Position numbers and translations under genes: made by a program | Part shown: in pieces, positions 1-6,084 of the stretch | How positions within the stretch are numbered: position 1 is the first letter of the stretch | Layout of the letters: every line of letters begins with the position of its first letter | The notes under the pieces: generated by a model | What the model saw: the letters and a program-made list of their open reading frames with translations, nothing else | The model's database searches: none | Told to the model about the DNA's origin: nothing | DNA from: an uncultured Candidatus Saccharibacteria bacterium | Lineage (GTDB): Bacteria; Patescibacteriota; Saccharimonadia; Saccharimonadales; Saccharimonadaceae | Assembly (NCBI GenBank): GCA_938039975.1 | Contig: CALHTM010000018.1 | Location: 1-23,243, forward strand | Reading direction: 5' to 3' | DNA length: 23,243 nucleotides

Positions 1-52
1 TAGTGACACAAGGCTCTTCAGGCCTCTGCTCTACCAACTGAGCTAAAGAGCC
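1..52 (-). tRNA. tRNA-Phe(GAA), 3' part beyond window
   Basis: On the minus strand the 5' part of a tRNA reads in from position 52. The acceptor 5' strand is GGCTCTT. The D arm has the standard loop AGTTGGTA, including G18 and G19. The anticodon stem GAGGC/GCCTT closes the loop CTGAAGA, giving anticodon GAA (Phe). The T arm and acceptor 3' strand lie outside the window, so the gene is partial only because of the window edge. Confidence 0.93.
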
Positions 53-68
53 ACAAAACTACCTTATG

Positions 69-97
69 ATTGTACTAAAAATCTGGCGAGCTGGCAA
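69..97 (-). promoter_or_regulatory. Promoter of tRNA-Phe
   Basis: Minus strand: -35 TTGCCA (92-97), 17-nt spacer, -10 TACAAT (69-74). The start site is predicted near 62, about 10 nt before the mature tRNA 5' end. Its -35 lies just past the hairpin that probably terminates the upstream DUF4396 transcript. Confidence 0.7.
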
Positions 98-99
98 GG

Positions 100-119
100 A
101 AAAAGCCAAGGCTCCTTGG
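100..119 (-). terminator. Probable intrinsic terminator of the CsoR/DUF4396 operon
   Basis: Minus strand reads CCAAG, a four-base loop GAGC, CTTGG, then CTTTTT. The 5-bp stem is short, but the T-run follows directly. It lies 20 nt past the DUF4396 stop and just before the tRNA-Phe promoter, the expected place for a terminator. Confidence 0.55.
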
Positions 120-139
120 AATTTATCCGCGCGCCGTTA

Positions 140-625
140 TTATTTATTATGGTGGTGATACTGATGAGTCAGCGCGTGACCCTTGCCGCGGCGCAATAAA
201 TATAAATTAACAGGGTACGACACTAGGAACGCGGCAGTCATGCATAGCAGCCGGCTTGTCCAATACATCGGATGAGTGAGGTCTTTGTTCATGGCGCCTG
301 GCACGATCAGCATGATGACATTGTCAACGATGGTCATCGACAGAATTGATAACGTATCGGCAGCGAAAACCAATTTGAAGGCTTTGAAGAACGATAGCTT
401 AGCGCTTATCAGCGGGATAGTTGATACAGTATAGCCAGACGTAAATGCCAAAACCGATGCCAAAATTACCGTGGCGTGCGGTGTAAATCCAGCGTGCGTG
501 CCGATGGTGACGCCGAGCATTTCGCCGATCATGCAGCCCGCCAAACAGTGCAAGGTCGCTGCTAATGCCATGCGTTTGGTTGAAGTTTTTGTGTTGCAGT
601 GAGAATGAGATTCGTGGTGCATCAT
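140..625 (-). CDS. DUF4396 family membrane protein with His-rich tails
   Basis: 161 aa resembling the DUF4396 family, whose biochemical function is not established. About four membrane segments are visible (residues ~20-42, 50-72, 82-110, 122-146). Both ends could bind metal: H3, H4, H7, H9 and C10 at the N-terminus, and H150, H154 and H157-H159 at the C-terminus. TM1 also carries H26-C27 and C31. The ATG overlaps the upstream CsoR-like stop in an ATGA, so the two are translationally coupled and share one promoter. Inference: a metal-handling or metal-efflux membrane protein controlled by the neighbouring sensor. The family call rests on overall pattern (the TM1 region and length). The transport role comes only from context and the His clusters. 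ATG codons at 625 and 622 are both possible starts. Confidence 0.75.
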   Translation of the reverse strand: MMHHESHSHCNTKTSTKRMALAATLHCLAGCMIGEMLGVTIGTHAGFTPHATVILASVLAFTSGYTVSTIPLISAKLSFFKAFKLVFAADTLSILSMTIVDNVIMLIVPGAMNKDLTHPMYWTSRLLCMTAAFLVSYPVNLYLLRRGKGHALTHQYHHHNK

Positions 626-909
626 TTCGTCCTTATATTATTTAACTCGTATAGATTAAGTAGCTCTTCTACGGCTTCATTTTGCTGGATTCCATCGCCC
701 GAGGCTATTTTGTCAGCAATGTGCGTGCGCAAGTGCCGCTCCAAAATGAGCTTATTGAGCGATGCCAGCGACTTTTGCAGCGCTAGGCTTTGCGTTAAAA
801 TATCCATGCAATATGCGTCGTCGGCAATTTGCTTCTCTAGTCCGCGCATTTGCCCTAAAATAATTTTTGTGCGGTGCAGAGCTCGCCGCTTGATATCTGC
901 TGTATCCAT
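622..909 (-). CDS. CsoR/RcnR family metal-sensing transcriptional repressor
   Basis: 95-aa all-helical DUF156-type repressor. Such proteins bind a GC-rich palindrome as tetramers and leave it when metal is bound. Alignment by eye on the ILGQMRGLEKQI segment places the ligand positions at C34, H59 and H63. Copper-sensing CsoR proteins have Cys at the last position (C-H-C). The C-H-H set seen here is that of RcnR-type Ni/Co sensors, although the RcnR N-terminal His is replaced by D2. The metal is therefore uncertain: Ni, Co or Cu, or possibly an aldehyde/persulfide sensor. It is the first gene of a two-gene operon with the DUF4396 protein. No Shine-Dalgarno precedes the ATG, and the -10 box ends 6 nt before it, so translation is probably leaderless. 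A perfect palindrome in its promoter indicates autoregulation. Confidence 0.9.
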   Translation of the reverse strand: MDTADIKRRALHRTKIILGQMRGLEKQIADDAYCMDILTQSLALQKSLASLNKLILERHLRTHIADKIASGDGIQQNEAVEELLNLYELNNIRTK

Positions 910-915
910 AAAGTC

Positions 916-945
916 ATTATATACCCCCTGGGGGTATTATGTCAA
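916..945 (-). promoter_or_regulatory. Consensus promoter with embedded CsoR-type operator
   Basis: Minus strand: perfect -35 TTGACA (940-945), 18-nt spacer, perfect -10 TATAAT (916-921). Positions 921-937 form a 17-nt palindrome, ATACCCCC-N-GGGGGTAT, which almost fills the spacer and touches the -10. C-run/G-run palindromes flanked by ATA/TAT are typical CsoR-family operators. A bound tetramer would block polymerase directly. Only GACTTT separates the -10 from the ATG at 909, so the predicted start site is at or next to the A of the start codon. Confidence 0.9.
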
Positions 946-1003
946 CCTACTTAGCACGTATTCAAAGCTTGACTGATTATAAGTATTTACTAACGTGAAC
1001 AGC

Positions 1004-1675
1004 CTATTTTAGCTGAGTAGCCTTAGAATACTTCAGCGTAGTAACTAAGAAAATAATGGCTGGCGGAATGATAAATACCATATACGCTAGTACTGTGATC
1101 AAGGATTTTTCAGCAGGCAGCATCCACAGCGGCATGCTACCAACTGCAGGGCTGGGGTCGTTGTCCTTTGCGATACCAAATAAACCATGCATGAATAGCA
1201 TGCCTACATTCAGCATCAGCATGATTGAACTTACAATTCGCCATAGCCGCAGCCTCGCTAACGGTGAATGAGCCGTCCCGAGAGTCAAGCAAAACGGTAC
1301 CAAGAAAAGATTAACTATTACAGGTCCAAAAAACGGCTCGTCTTGCATGCGAGCAATAAACATCAAAAAAGCCCCGACGAAGAAAACGATCAAGGTGATT
1401 ATTGTACTGCGCGCTGGGTGAAAAACAATATTATTGCTACTATTAATAAACTCTCGATGCTGCTGAATAATACCTTTAGGAGCGTCGTTGGGGTTTGTAA
1501 CCGCCTCCGCCTCAGGTTCTACTGCTAACTGTTGGTTTGCCATTTGCGGTGATTGACTAGGTAACGGCTGTGACGCTGGCGTCACTTGCGGCGGTTGGTC
1601 GGGCATTGGCTGCATCGTTGGCGTTGTTTGTGAAACTGGCGACTGCGGATTCGCGTTTTGCTGATTATTGTTCAT
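1004..1675 (-). CDS. Pro/Gln-rich membrane protein of unknown function
   Basis: 223 aa from the ATG at 1675. The frame is open further upstream, but the extra 28 codons would run through the divergent SPFH promoter, and the 1675 ATG sits 6 nt after a TATAAT. Residues ~1-60 are low-complexity Pro/Gln/Asn/Thr. The rest has about four hydrophobic segments, starting near STIITLIVFFVGAFLMFIA and ending near MVFIIPPAIIFLVTTL, with a short basic tail. No signal peptide precedes the low-complexity part, so it is probably cytoplasmic. The same architecture recurs in the genes at 19861-20442 and 20448-21410. I do not recognise a family and assign no function. Confidence 0.8.
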   Translation of the reverse strand: MNNNQQNANPQSPVSQTTPTMQPMPDQPPQVTPASQPLPSQSPQMANQQLAVEPEAEAVTNPNDAPKGIIQQHREFINSSNNIVFHPARSTIITLIVFFVGAFLMFIARMQDEPFFGPVIVNLFLVPFCLTLGTAHSPLARLRLWRIVSSIMLMLNVGMLFMHGLFGIAKDNDPSPAVGSMPLWMLPAEKSLITVLAYMVFIIPPAIIFLVTTLKYSKATQLK

Positions 1676-1681
1676 ATGGTT

Positions 1682-1710
1682 ATTATACCGCTTTGGTGCT
1701 AGAATATCAT
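1682..1710 (-). promoter_or_regulatory. Leaderless promoter of the 1004-1675 gene
   Basis: Minus strand -10 TATAAT (1682-1687) is followed by AACCAT and the ATG at 1675. A weak -35, ATGATA (4 of 6 matches), lies at 1705-1710 after a 17-nt spacer. There is no room for a Shine-Dalgarno. This promoter overlaps the divergent SPFH promoter. Confidence 0.65.
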
Positions 1711-1725
1711 TATATAAATAGGAGG
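1697..1725 (+). promoter_or_regulatory. Extended -10 promoter and RBS of the SPFH gene
   Basis: An extended -10, TGC-TAGAAT (1697-1705), predicts a start near 1712. A strong Shine-Dalgarno AGGAGG (1720-1725) lies 5 nt before the ATG at 1731. The -10 falls within the spacer of the divergent minus-strand promoter, so the two promoters probably compete for polymerase. Confidence 0.65.
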
Positions 1726-1730
1726 TATTT

Positions 1731-2474
1731 ATGGAAATAATGATAGTAATTTTAGTCATCGCGGCTATTTATGTGCTGAGCGGTATCAAGGTTGTCAACC
1801 AATATCAGCGCGGCGTGGTGCTGACGCTGGGTAAGTTTACTGGCGTGCGCGAACCGGGCCTAAGGGTGGTGATACCGATTTTTCAGACGATGATGATGGT
1901 GGATGTGCGTTCCACGCCAATTGACGTACCGAAACAAGAGGTCATCACCAAAGACAACGTCACCGTCGGCGTTGACGCGGTGGTCTACTTCCGAGTGATT
2001 AACGCGCCAAAGGCGGTGCTGGAGACGACTAATTATATTTATGCCACCAGCCAATTTGCCCAGGCCGCCCTGCGCGACGTCACCGGTAACGTCGACATGG
2101 ACGATCTCTTGGCCAAGCGCGAGGAGATTTCGCAGCAGATCAAGGAAATTGTTGATGCCGAGACCGATAAATGGGGTATCGATGTTGAGAATGTCAAGAT
2201 TCAGAACATCGAACTTCCGGGTGATATGAAGCGTGCCATGGCCAAGCAAGCCGAAGCCGAGCGCGAACGCCGCGCTAACATCATCAACGCCGACGGTGAA
2301 AAAGCTGCTGCCGAAACGCTAGCGCAAGCTGCCGAAATCCTGGCAAAAACCCAAGGGGCGATTAACCTACGTACACTGAACACGCTAGAGCGTATCTCCA
2401 CCGAACCGTCACAAAAGACGATGATGCTCTTCCCAATTGAATTGATTGACGCAATTCGCGGGAATAAAAAGTAA
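1731..2474 (+). CDS. SPFH/band 7 (stomatin/slipin-like) membrane scaffold protein
   Basis: 247 aa with slipin layout: one N-terminal membrane anchor (residues ~2-18), then the conserved start NQYQRGVVLTLGKF, the SPFH/PHB domain (~20-180) with TKDNVTVGVDAVVYFRV, and an Ala/Glu-rich coiled coil containing AKQAEAERERRANIINADGE. Bacterial slipins form oligomeric scaffolds in membrane microdomains and are often paired with an NfeD-type partner. No NfeD gene is seen here. Instead a DUF4342 gene follows 9 bp downstream, probably in the same transcript. Length is typical of short slipins, and the strong AGGAGG fixes the start. Confidence 0.93.
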   Translation: MEIMIVILVIAAIYVLSGIKVVNQYQRGVVLTLGKFTGVREPGLRVVIPIFQTMMMVDVRSTPIDVPKQEVITKDNVTVGVDAVVYFRVINAPKAVLETTNYIYATSQFAQAALRDVTGNVDMDDLLAKREEISQQIKEIVDAETDKWGIDVENVKIQNIELPGDMKRAMAKQAEAERERRANIINADGEKAAAETLAQAAEILAKTQGAINLRTLNTLERISTEPSQKTMMLFPIELIDAIRGNKK

Positions 2475-2483
2475 GGAGTAACC

Positions 2484-2732
2484 ATGAGCGAACAAAACCG
2501 TACCGAAGAATTTAGCGTTAACGGCGATCAAGTTGTCGAGAAAGTCAAGCAGCTTATCAAAGAAGGTAACGTCCGCCGCGTTATCATCAAGAACGAAAAA
2601 GGCGAAAGTATCATGGAATTCCCAGTTACTGCTGGCGTGGTCGGTGTGTTGCTACTGCCAACCCTCGCGGCACTCGGCGCAGCAGTGGCATTGATGGCGC
2701 AGTGCACGATCGCGGTGGAGCGGCGGGATTAG
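2484..2732 (+). CDS. DUF4342 domain protein
   Basis: 82 aa covering the whole DUF4342 domain: a soluble N-terminal part with VVEKVKQLIKEGNVRRVIIKN, then a hydrophobic segment VTAGVVGVLLLPTLAALGAA (about residues 48-67), then a short CTIAVER tail. Function is not established. The N-terminal part resembles a small helical UBA-like fold and the C-terminal part a single membrane span. A Shine-Dalgarno (AAGGAG) overlaps the end of the SPFH gene, so the two are an operon. Inference: it may be a small membrane partner of the SPFH scaffold. Confidence 0.85.
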   Translation: MSEQNRTEEFSVNGDQVVEKVKQLIKEGNVRRVIIKNEKGESIMEFPVTAGVVGVLLLPTLAALGAAVALMAQCTIAVERRD

Positions 2733-2794
2733 CACCAATCTTTACGAATAACTCGCTAGGTTCCGCAGCGCAACCCTTCAGTCCGAAAACCTTG

Positions 2795-3997
2795 TCAATC
2801 AACCAGCCGACTATCCAACCAATCAAAGACTACGCTATGCGTTAAACGTAAATTATTCAGCTGACAATGAGCGTCGGCGCCGCTTTGCGAATCAAACTCA
2901 TGCAGTGTCGTATCAAGTCCGCGCCGGATAAATTCGTCGTGGAGATATCGCGTTTGCCGCCGGAGTTCAGCACCTTCGCTCTCCCCCATGAGAAACAGCG
3001 ACGGACAGGTGATAGCTTGGTGATCGACAACCTTTGCCTGTTCGAAAACTTCATTGATCGCCGAACGGAAGTCGCTCGTGCCGAACTGCCAAGCGTATTT
3101 TTTCAAATTGATATCGGCGACTTCATTGATGTTCCCTGCTAATTTTAAAGCAAGATTCATCAGCCAGCCGGGCGCTTTGAGCGCTGCGCCGAACTCACGA
3201 CGGAACAGTTCTGCCACGTCAAAAATAGGCGTACTGGCAATCCACGCGCTAATCCTTATGTCTTTTGCCGCCGCTTGAGCAGTAAAATACCCGCCACCGC
3301 TAACACCGTATAGCGCAATGTGACGCGCGTCGGGATTTTCGGTTTGCAGCCAGTCGAGGCACGCAGCAATCGGTTCGCCGGCGTCAACAGTGAAAGTGAG
3401 ACCTCTGGTGGGATTAGAGCCTTGACCGGGTAAATCAACCATCAGCACATTATAGTTCCGCCGCCACCCCGGCCAGCCAGCAAAATAAAACAAATCCTCC
3501 CGGTACGTATCACCGCCGCCGACCATGACCACGGTCGGACGCTTGCTGTCGCAGTGAAGATAGTAGCCGGGTAAATAGCCGGTTTGATACGGAACGCGCA
3601 CGGATTTGATCGGTATATCTATCGCCTTAGCGGCACCAGCGAAAGCGTCTTCCATAGCGCCGACAAGCTTCGGATATTCCGGAGAAAACGGATCAGCGAA
3701 CTGCAGTACTGCCCGATAGGCATAGGTTGCGCCAAAATAGCAGTCGACAGCCATTTGTTCACCGGTGGCTGCTTTCGCCGAGCGAACAAGATAATCAGCA
3801 TGGTCCGTAAAACAGGATCGCCACTTACTCGGTTTTCCGTCGCGCCCGATCTTATGTGCCAGATAAAACAACTCACCATGCGACATCCCGAACAGCTCCG
3901 CCACACCGAGCATCCAGTTGAAAAAGAAATCGGTATCGTCATTATCAAAGAAGATTTTAGTCGATTGCCGTTTGAGGATTTTTTCGTTTTTTTGCAT
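2795..3997 (-). CDS. Alpha/beta hydrolase family protein
   Basis: 400 aa. Residues ~20-125 are a helical cap or N-terminal domain; ~130-400 are an alpha/beta hydrolase fold. Visible features are the oxyanion-type motif GGGD (160-163), DLPGQG (188-193), the nucleophile elbow GVSGGG with Ser233, and a C-terminal AHCQLNN segment supplying the likely catalytic His377. An acid near E339/E341 (MGESEG) is plausible. The layout resembles large two-domain hydrolases of the acylaminoacyl-peptidase/2,6-dihydroxypseudooxynicotine-hydrolase type, but the substrate cannot be told. No signal peptide, so cytoplasmic. It is a single gene, convergent with DUF4342 across 62 bp. A TATAAT at 4018-4023 (minus) gives a leader of only about 12-14 nt with a weak GAAGTG. 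Confidence 0.88.
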   Translation of the reverse strand: MQKNEKILKRQSTKIFFDNDDTDFFFNWMLGVAELFGMSHGELFYLAHKIGRDGKPSKWRSCFTDHADYLVRSAKAATGEQMAVDCYFGATYAYRAVLQFADPFSPEYPKLVGAMEDAFAGAAKAIDIPIKSVRVPYQTGYLPGYYLHCDSKRPTVVMVGGGDTYREDLFYFAGWPGWRRNYNVLMVDLPGQGSNPTRGLTFTVDAGEPIAACLDWLQTENPDARHIALYGVSGGGYFTAQAAAKDIRISAWIASTPIFDVAELFRREFGAALKAPGWLMNLALKLAGNINEVADINLKKYAWQFGTSDFRSAINEVFEQAKVVDHQAITCPSLFLMGESEGAELRRQTRYLHDEFIRRGLDTTLHEFDSQSGADAHCQLNNLRLTHSVVFDWLDSRLVD

Positions 3998-4214
3998 GAT
4001 AATTCACTTCAGACATTATTATACATGATTTCCAGTCAAGCCACTAGGCTACTGTAACATCTCATTGACGCTTGGCACAATGTATGGTACAGGTAGAGCG
4101 GCGAGATTAAAATCATACACTTAATGAATATAGGCTAGTTTACTGCAATCTGAAACAGACGAGTATCCGCCGCAATTGCATTCTCCCGCGCTTTCAGGCA
4201 TAATCATAACCAGT
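3998..4214. other. Divergent intergenic region with promoters
   Basis: Holds the -10 of the hydrolase (minus strand, 4018-4023) and the promoter of the operon beginning at 4215. A third possible promoter on the plus strand, TTGACG (4065-4070), 17 nt, TGG-TACAGG (4085-4093), has no gene directly behind it and could give a longer leader for the operon or a short RNA. No ORF of substance was found. Confidence 0.4.
4180..4208 (+). promoter_or_regulatory. Promoter of the PRTase-like/MoxR operon
   Basis: TTGCAT, a 17-nt spacer (TCTCCCGCGCTTTCAGG), then CATAAT. The ATG at 4215 follows the -10 by 10 nt, so the leader is predicted at only about 3-4 nt. No Shine-Dalgarno is present. The -10 occupies about 4199-4204. 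Confidence 0.55.
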
Positions 4215-4868
4215 ATGTACTATATCAATAGGATTGAGCTGGGGCGGACTTTGGCGGGGCGCGTGAGCGATTTGAAGGGTCAGGAAGCGGTCGTTATCGC
4301 GCTGAAAGAAGATGCGCTGACAGCTTGCATTGGTTTGGCGAGCGAGATTAACGCTTGGGTGTTTCCTTTGCTCAGCAAGCGAATCATTATCCCTGGCGAT
4401 CCGCGGGTGGTCGGGCTAATCGACCCGGCGGGTATGTTTACGTGGAACCCTGATCTGGAAAAACCGCAGCGCGACGGCATTGAACTAGAATCCCGCTCGG
4501 TATTGGAAGACATGAAGCGCCAGGCCTTTTCTGAGCTGAATCGCATTCTCGATCAATACGGGACATTTTCTAAGGATGGCCTTAATGGTAGAGTGTTGCT
4601 GCTGACTGGCGACATCGTCGAAGACCGGATAGAAATTGCGATGGCTCTGGAATACTTGAAGAGTGTGCGCTACAGAGCCTTATACGGGCTGGGCGGTAAT
4701 GTCGATAGTACGGCGGCAGATTATTTTCACCTACAAACAGACAAAGACGTCGCCCTGGACGTCATGACTCATATGTTTCCGGCGGAGCATTATTTTGAAC
4801 AAAAGGATAGCTACACGCCGGAAGAGTGCCGCTCGTTGGTAACGAATATTTCGCAATATTGGACATAG
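4215..4868 (+). CDS. Degenerate phosphoribosyltransferase-fold protein
   Basis: 217 aa from the ATG at 4215; a start 13 codons earlier would lie inside the promoter. Order and spacing match the predicted phosphoribosyltransferases of COG1926: ELGRTLAGRV near the N-terminus, a central segment ending RIIIPGDPRVVGLIDPAG (about residues 56-73), and a strand LLLTGDIVED (128-137) where the PRPP loop should be. Both active-site signatures look lost. The usual PRGG-type pyrophosphate loop is replaced around ALKEDALTACIG, and the usual acidic PRPP motif ending in TG is not intact. Inference: a non-catalytic or altered-function relative. It ends 15 bp before the MoxR gene and is the first gene of that operon, so it may serve the same system. 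Confidence 0.65.
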   Translation: MYYINRIELGRTLAGRVSDLKGQEAVVIALKEDALTACIGLASEINAWVFPLLSKRIIIPGDPRVVGLIDPAGMFTWNPDLEKPQRDGIELESRSVLEDMKRQAFSELNRILDQYGTFSKDGLNGRVLLLTGDIVEDRIEIAMALEYLKSVRYRALYGLGGNVDSTAADYFHLQTDKDVALDVMTHMFPAEHYFEQKDSYTPEECRSLVTNISQYWT

Positions 4869-4883
4869 AAAGGAATAATTATT

Positions 4884-6083
4884 ATGAATCCAAATCCGTT
4901 TATATCAGCAGACCAAGAACCAGCGCCAGCTCAGTCGTATTCTCCGGCAGACAATGGTGCGTCCGTAGCTATGCCAGAAGCGCAATTTCAACTGGCAACC
5001 GAGCCGGCAGCACAATCCCAGCCTGCAACCACACTAGCAGCACAATCCCAGACTGCCGCACAGCCAGCGACGCAATTTCAACCTGCGTCTGCGCCGATTA
5101 GCGACGACGAGTTGGCCGCAGCTGACCAAAATATCCAGACTGTTTTCGACGCTTTCTCGTCGCGAGTGGTCGGACAAGAAAACTTGCGAACGGCGTTGAT
5201 GGTTAGCTTGATGACTGGCGGACATATTCTGCTAGAAAGCGTGCCAGGTCTTGCCAAAACGACAGCCGTGCAGACGCTAGCCGCCAGCGTGCAAGGCTCT
5301 TTCAAACGTATTCAATGCACGCCGGACTTGCTGCCAAGCGACATCATCGGTACGCAGATTTACGATTATAACAAAGGCGAATTTCGCACCGAGCTCGGTC
5401 CGGTTCATGCCAATTTCGTACTACTGGACGAAATTAACCGTTCCAGCGCCAAAACCCAAAGCGCCATGCTGGAGGCGATGCAGGAAAAGCAGACCAGCAT
5501 CGGCGGACAACGCTATGATTTACCGAAACCCTTCATCGTGCTGGCCACTCAGAACCCGATTGAACAGGAAGGAACATACGAGCTGCCAGAGGCACAGCTA
5601 GATCGCTTTTTGTTGAAAGAAGTTTTGTCCTACCCTGCTCCAGACGAGGAACTAGAGATTTTGAAACGCATAGAATCGGGCAAGTTAAGCGAGGCGCCAA
5701 ATAATAGCAATACGCCAAATATCGAGCTGGCGGCAGTCGAGACGCTGCAAAACTTGGCGCAAAAAGTATACATTGACGACGCCATTAAGAATTATATTGT
5801 GAAAATTGTCTCGGCAACGCGCAATCCAGCCTCAATCATACCAAGCGAAACGGCGCGCTACGTCCAATACGGCGCCAGCCCGCGTGCCAGCATCGCTTTC
5901 CAACAAGTCGCCAAAGCCCTGGCGCTAATCAACGGCCGCAATTACGTTATTCCAGAAGATGTTAAGCAATTACGCCACAGCGTATTGCGCCACCGCATTA
6001 TCCTCAATTTTGAAGCCATCGCCGACCAAGTTCATCCGGAAGTTATTATTGATTCGATATTTAACGCTGTTCCTGTGCCGTAA
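4884..6083 (+). CDS. MoxR family AAA+ ATPase with low-complexity N-terminus
   Basis: 399 aa. Residues 1-75 are an unusual Gln/Ala/Pro-rich region with imperfect repeats (AAQSQPATT, AAQSQTAAQPATQFQPA). The rest is a full MoxR ATPase: P-loop at 118-126, Walker B FVLLDEINRS (178-187), sensor 1 ATQNP (221-225), YELPEAQLDRF (232-242) and a C-terminal lid. MoxR ATPases act as chaperone-like partners of VWA proteins, and two such genes follow. Oddity: the P-loop reads ESVPGLAKT, so Ser119 (codon AGC) stands where the first Gly of GxxxxGKT is expected. AAAGGAA about 9 nt before the ATG serves as Shine-Dalgarno. The next gene starts 2 nt after the stop. Confidence 0.95.
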   Translation: MNPNPFISADQEPAPAQSYSPADNGASVAMPEAQFQLATEPAAQSQPATTLAAQSQTAAQPATQFQPASAPISDDELAAADQNIQTVFDAFSSRVVGQENLRTALMVSLMTGGHILLESVPGLAKTTAVQTLAASVQGSFKRIQCTPDLLPSDIIGTQIYDYNKGEFRTELGPVHANFVLLDEINRSSAKTQSAMLEAMQEKQTSIGGQRYDLPKPFIVLATQNPIEQEGTYELPEAQLDRFLLKEVLSYPAPDEELEILKRIESGKLSEAPNNSNTPNIELAAVETLQNLAQKVYIDDAIKNYIVKIVSATRNPASIIPSETARYVQYGASPRASIAFQQVAKALALINGRNYVIPEDVKQLRHSVLRHRIILNFEAIADQVHPEVIIDSIFNAVPVP

Positions 6084-6084
6084 T

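Noticed and set aside
599..976. Plus-strand 125-aa ORF antisense to the CsoR-like gene
   Set aside because: Fully antisense to a clear CsoR-family gene and its promoter; composition is that of a shadow frame.
2626..2826. Minus-strand 66-aa ORF starting MIGWIVGWLIDKVFG, which looks like a small membrane peptide
   Set aside because: Its start is an out-of-frame reading of the 3' end of the hydrolase gene, and it runs antisense through DUF4342 without a Shine-Dalgarno or promoter.
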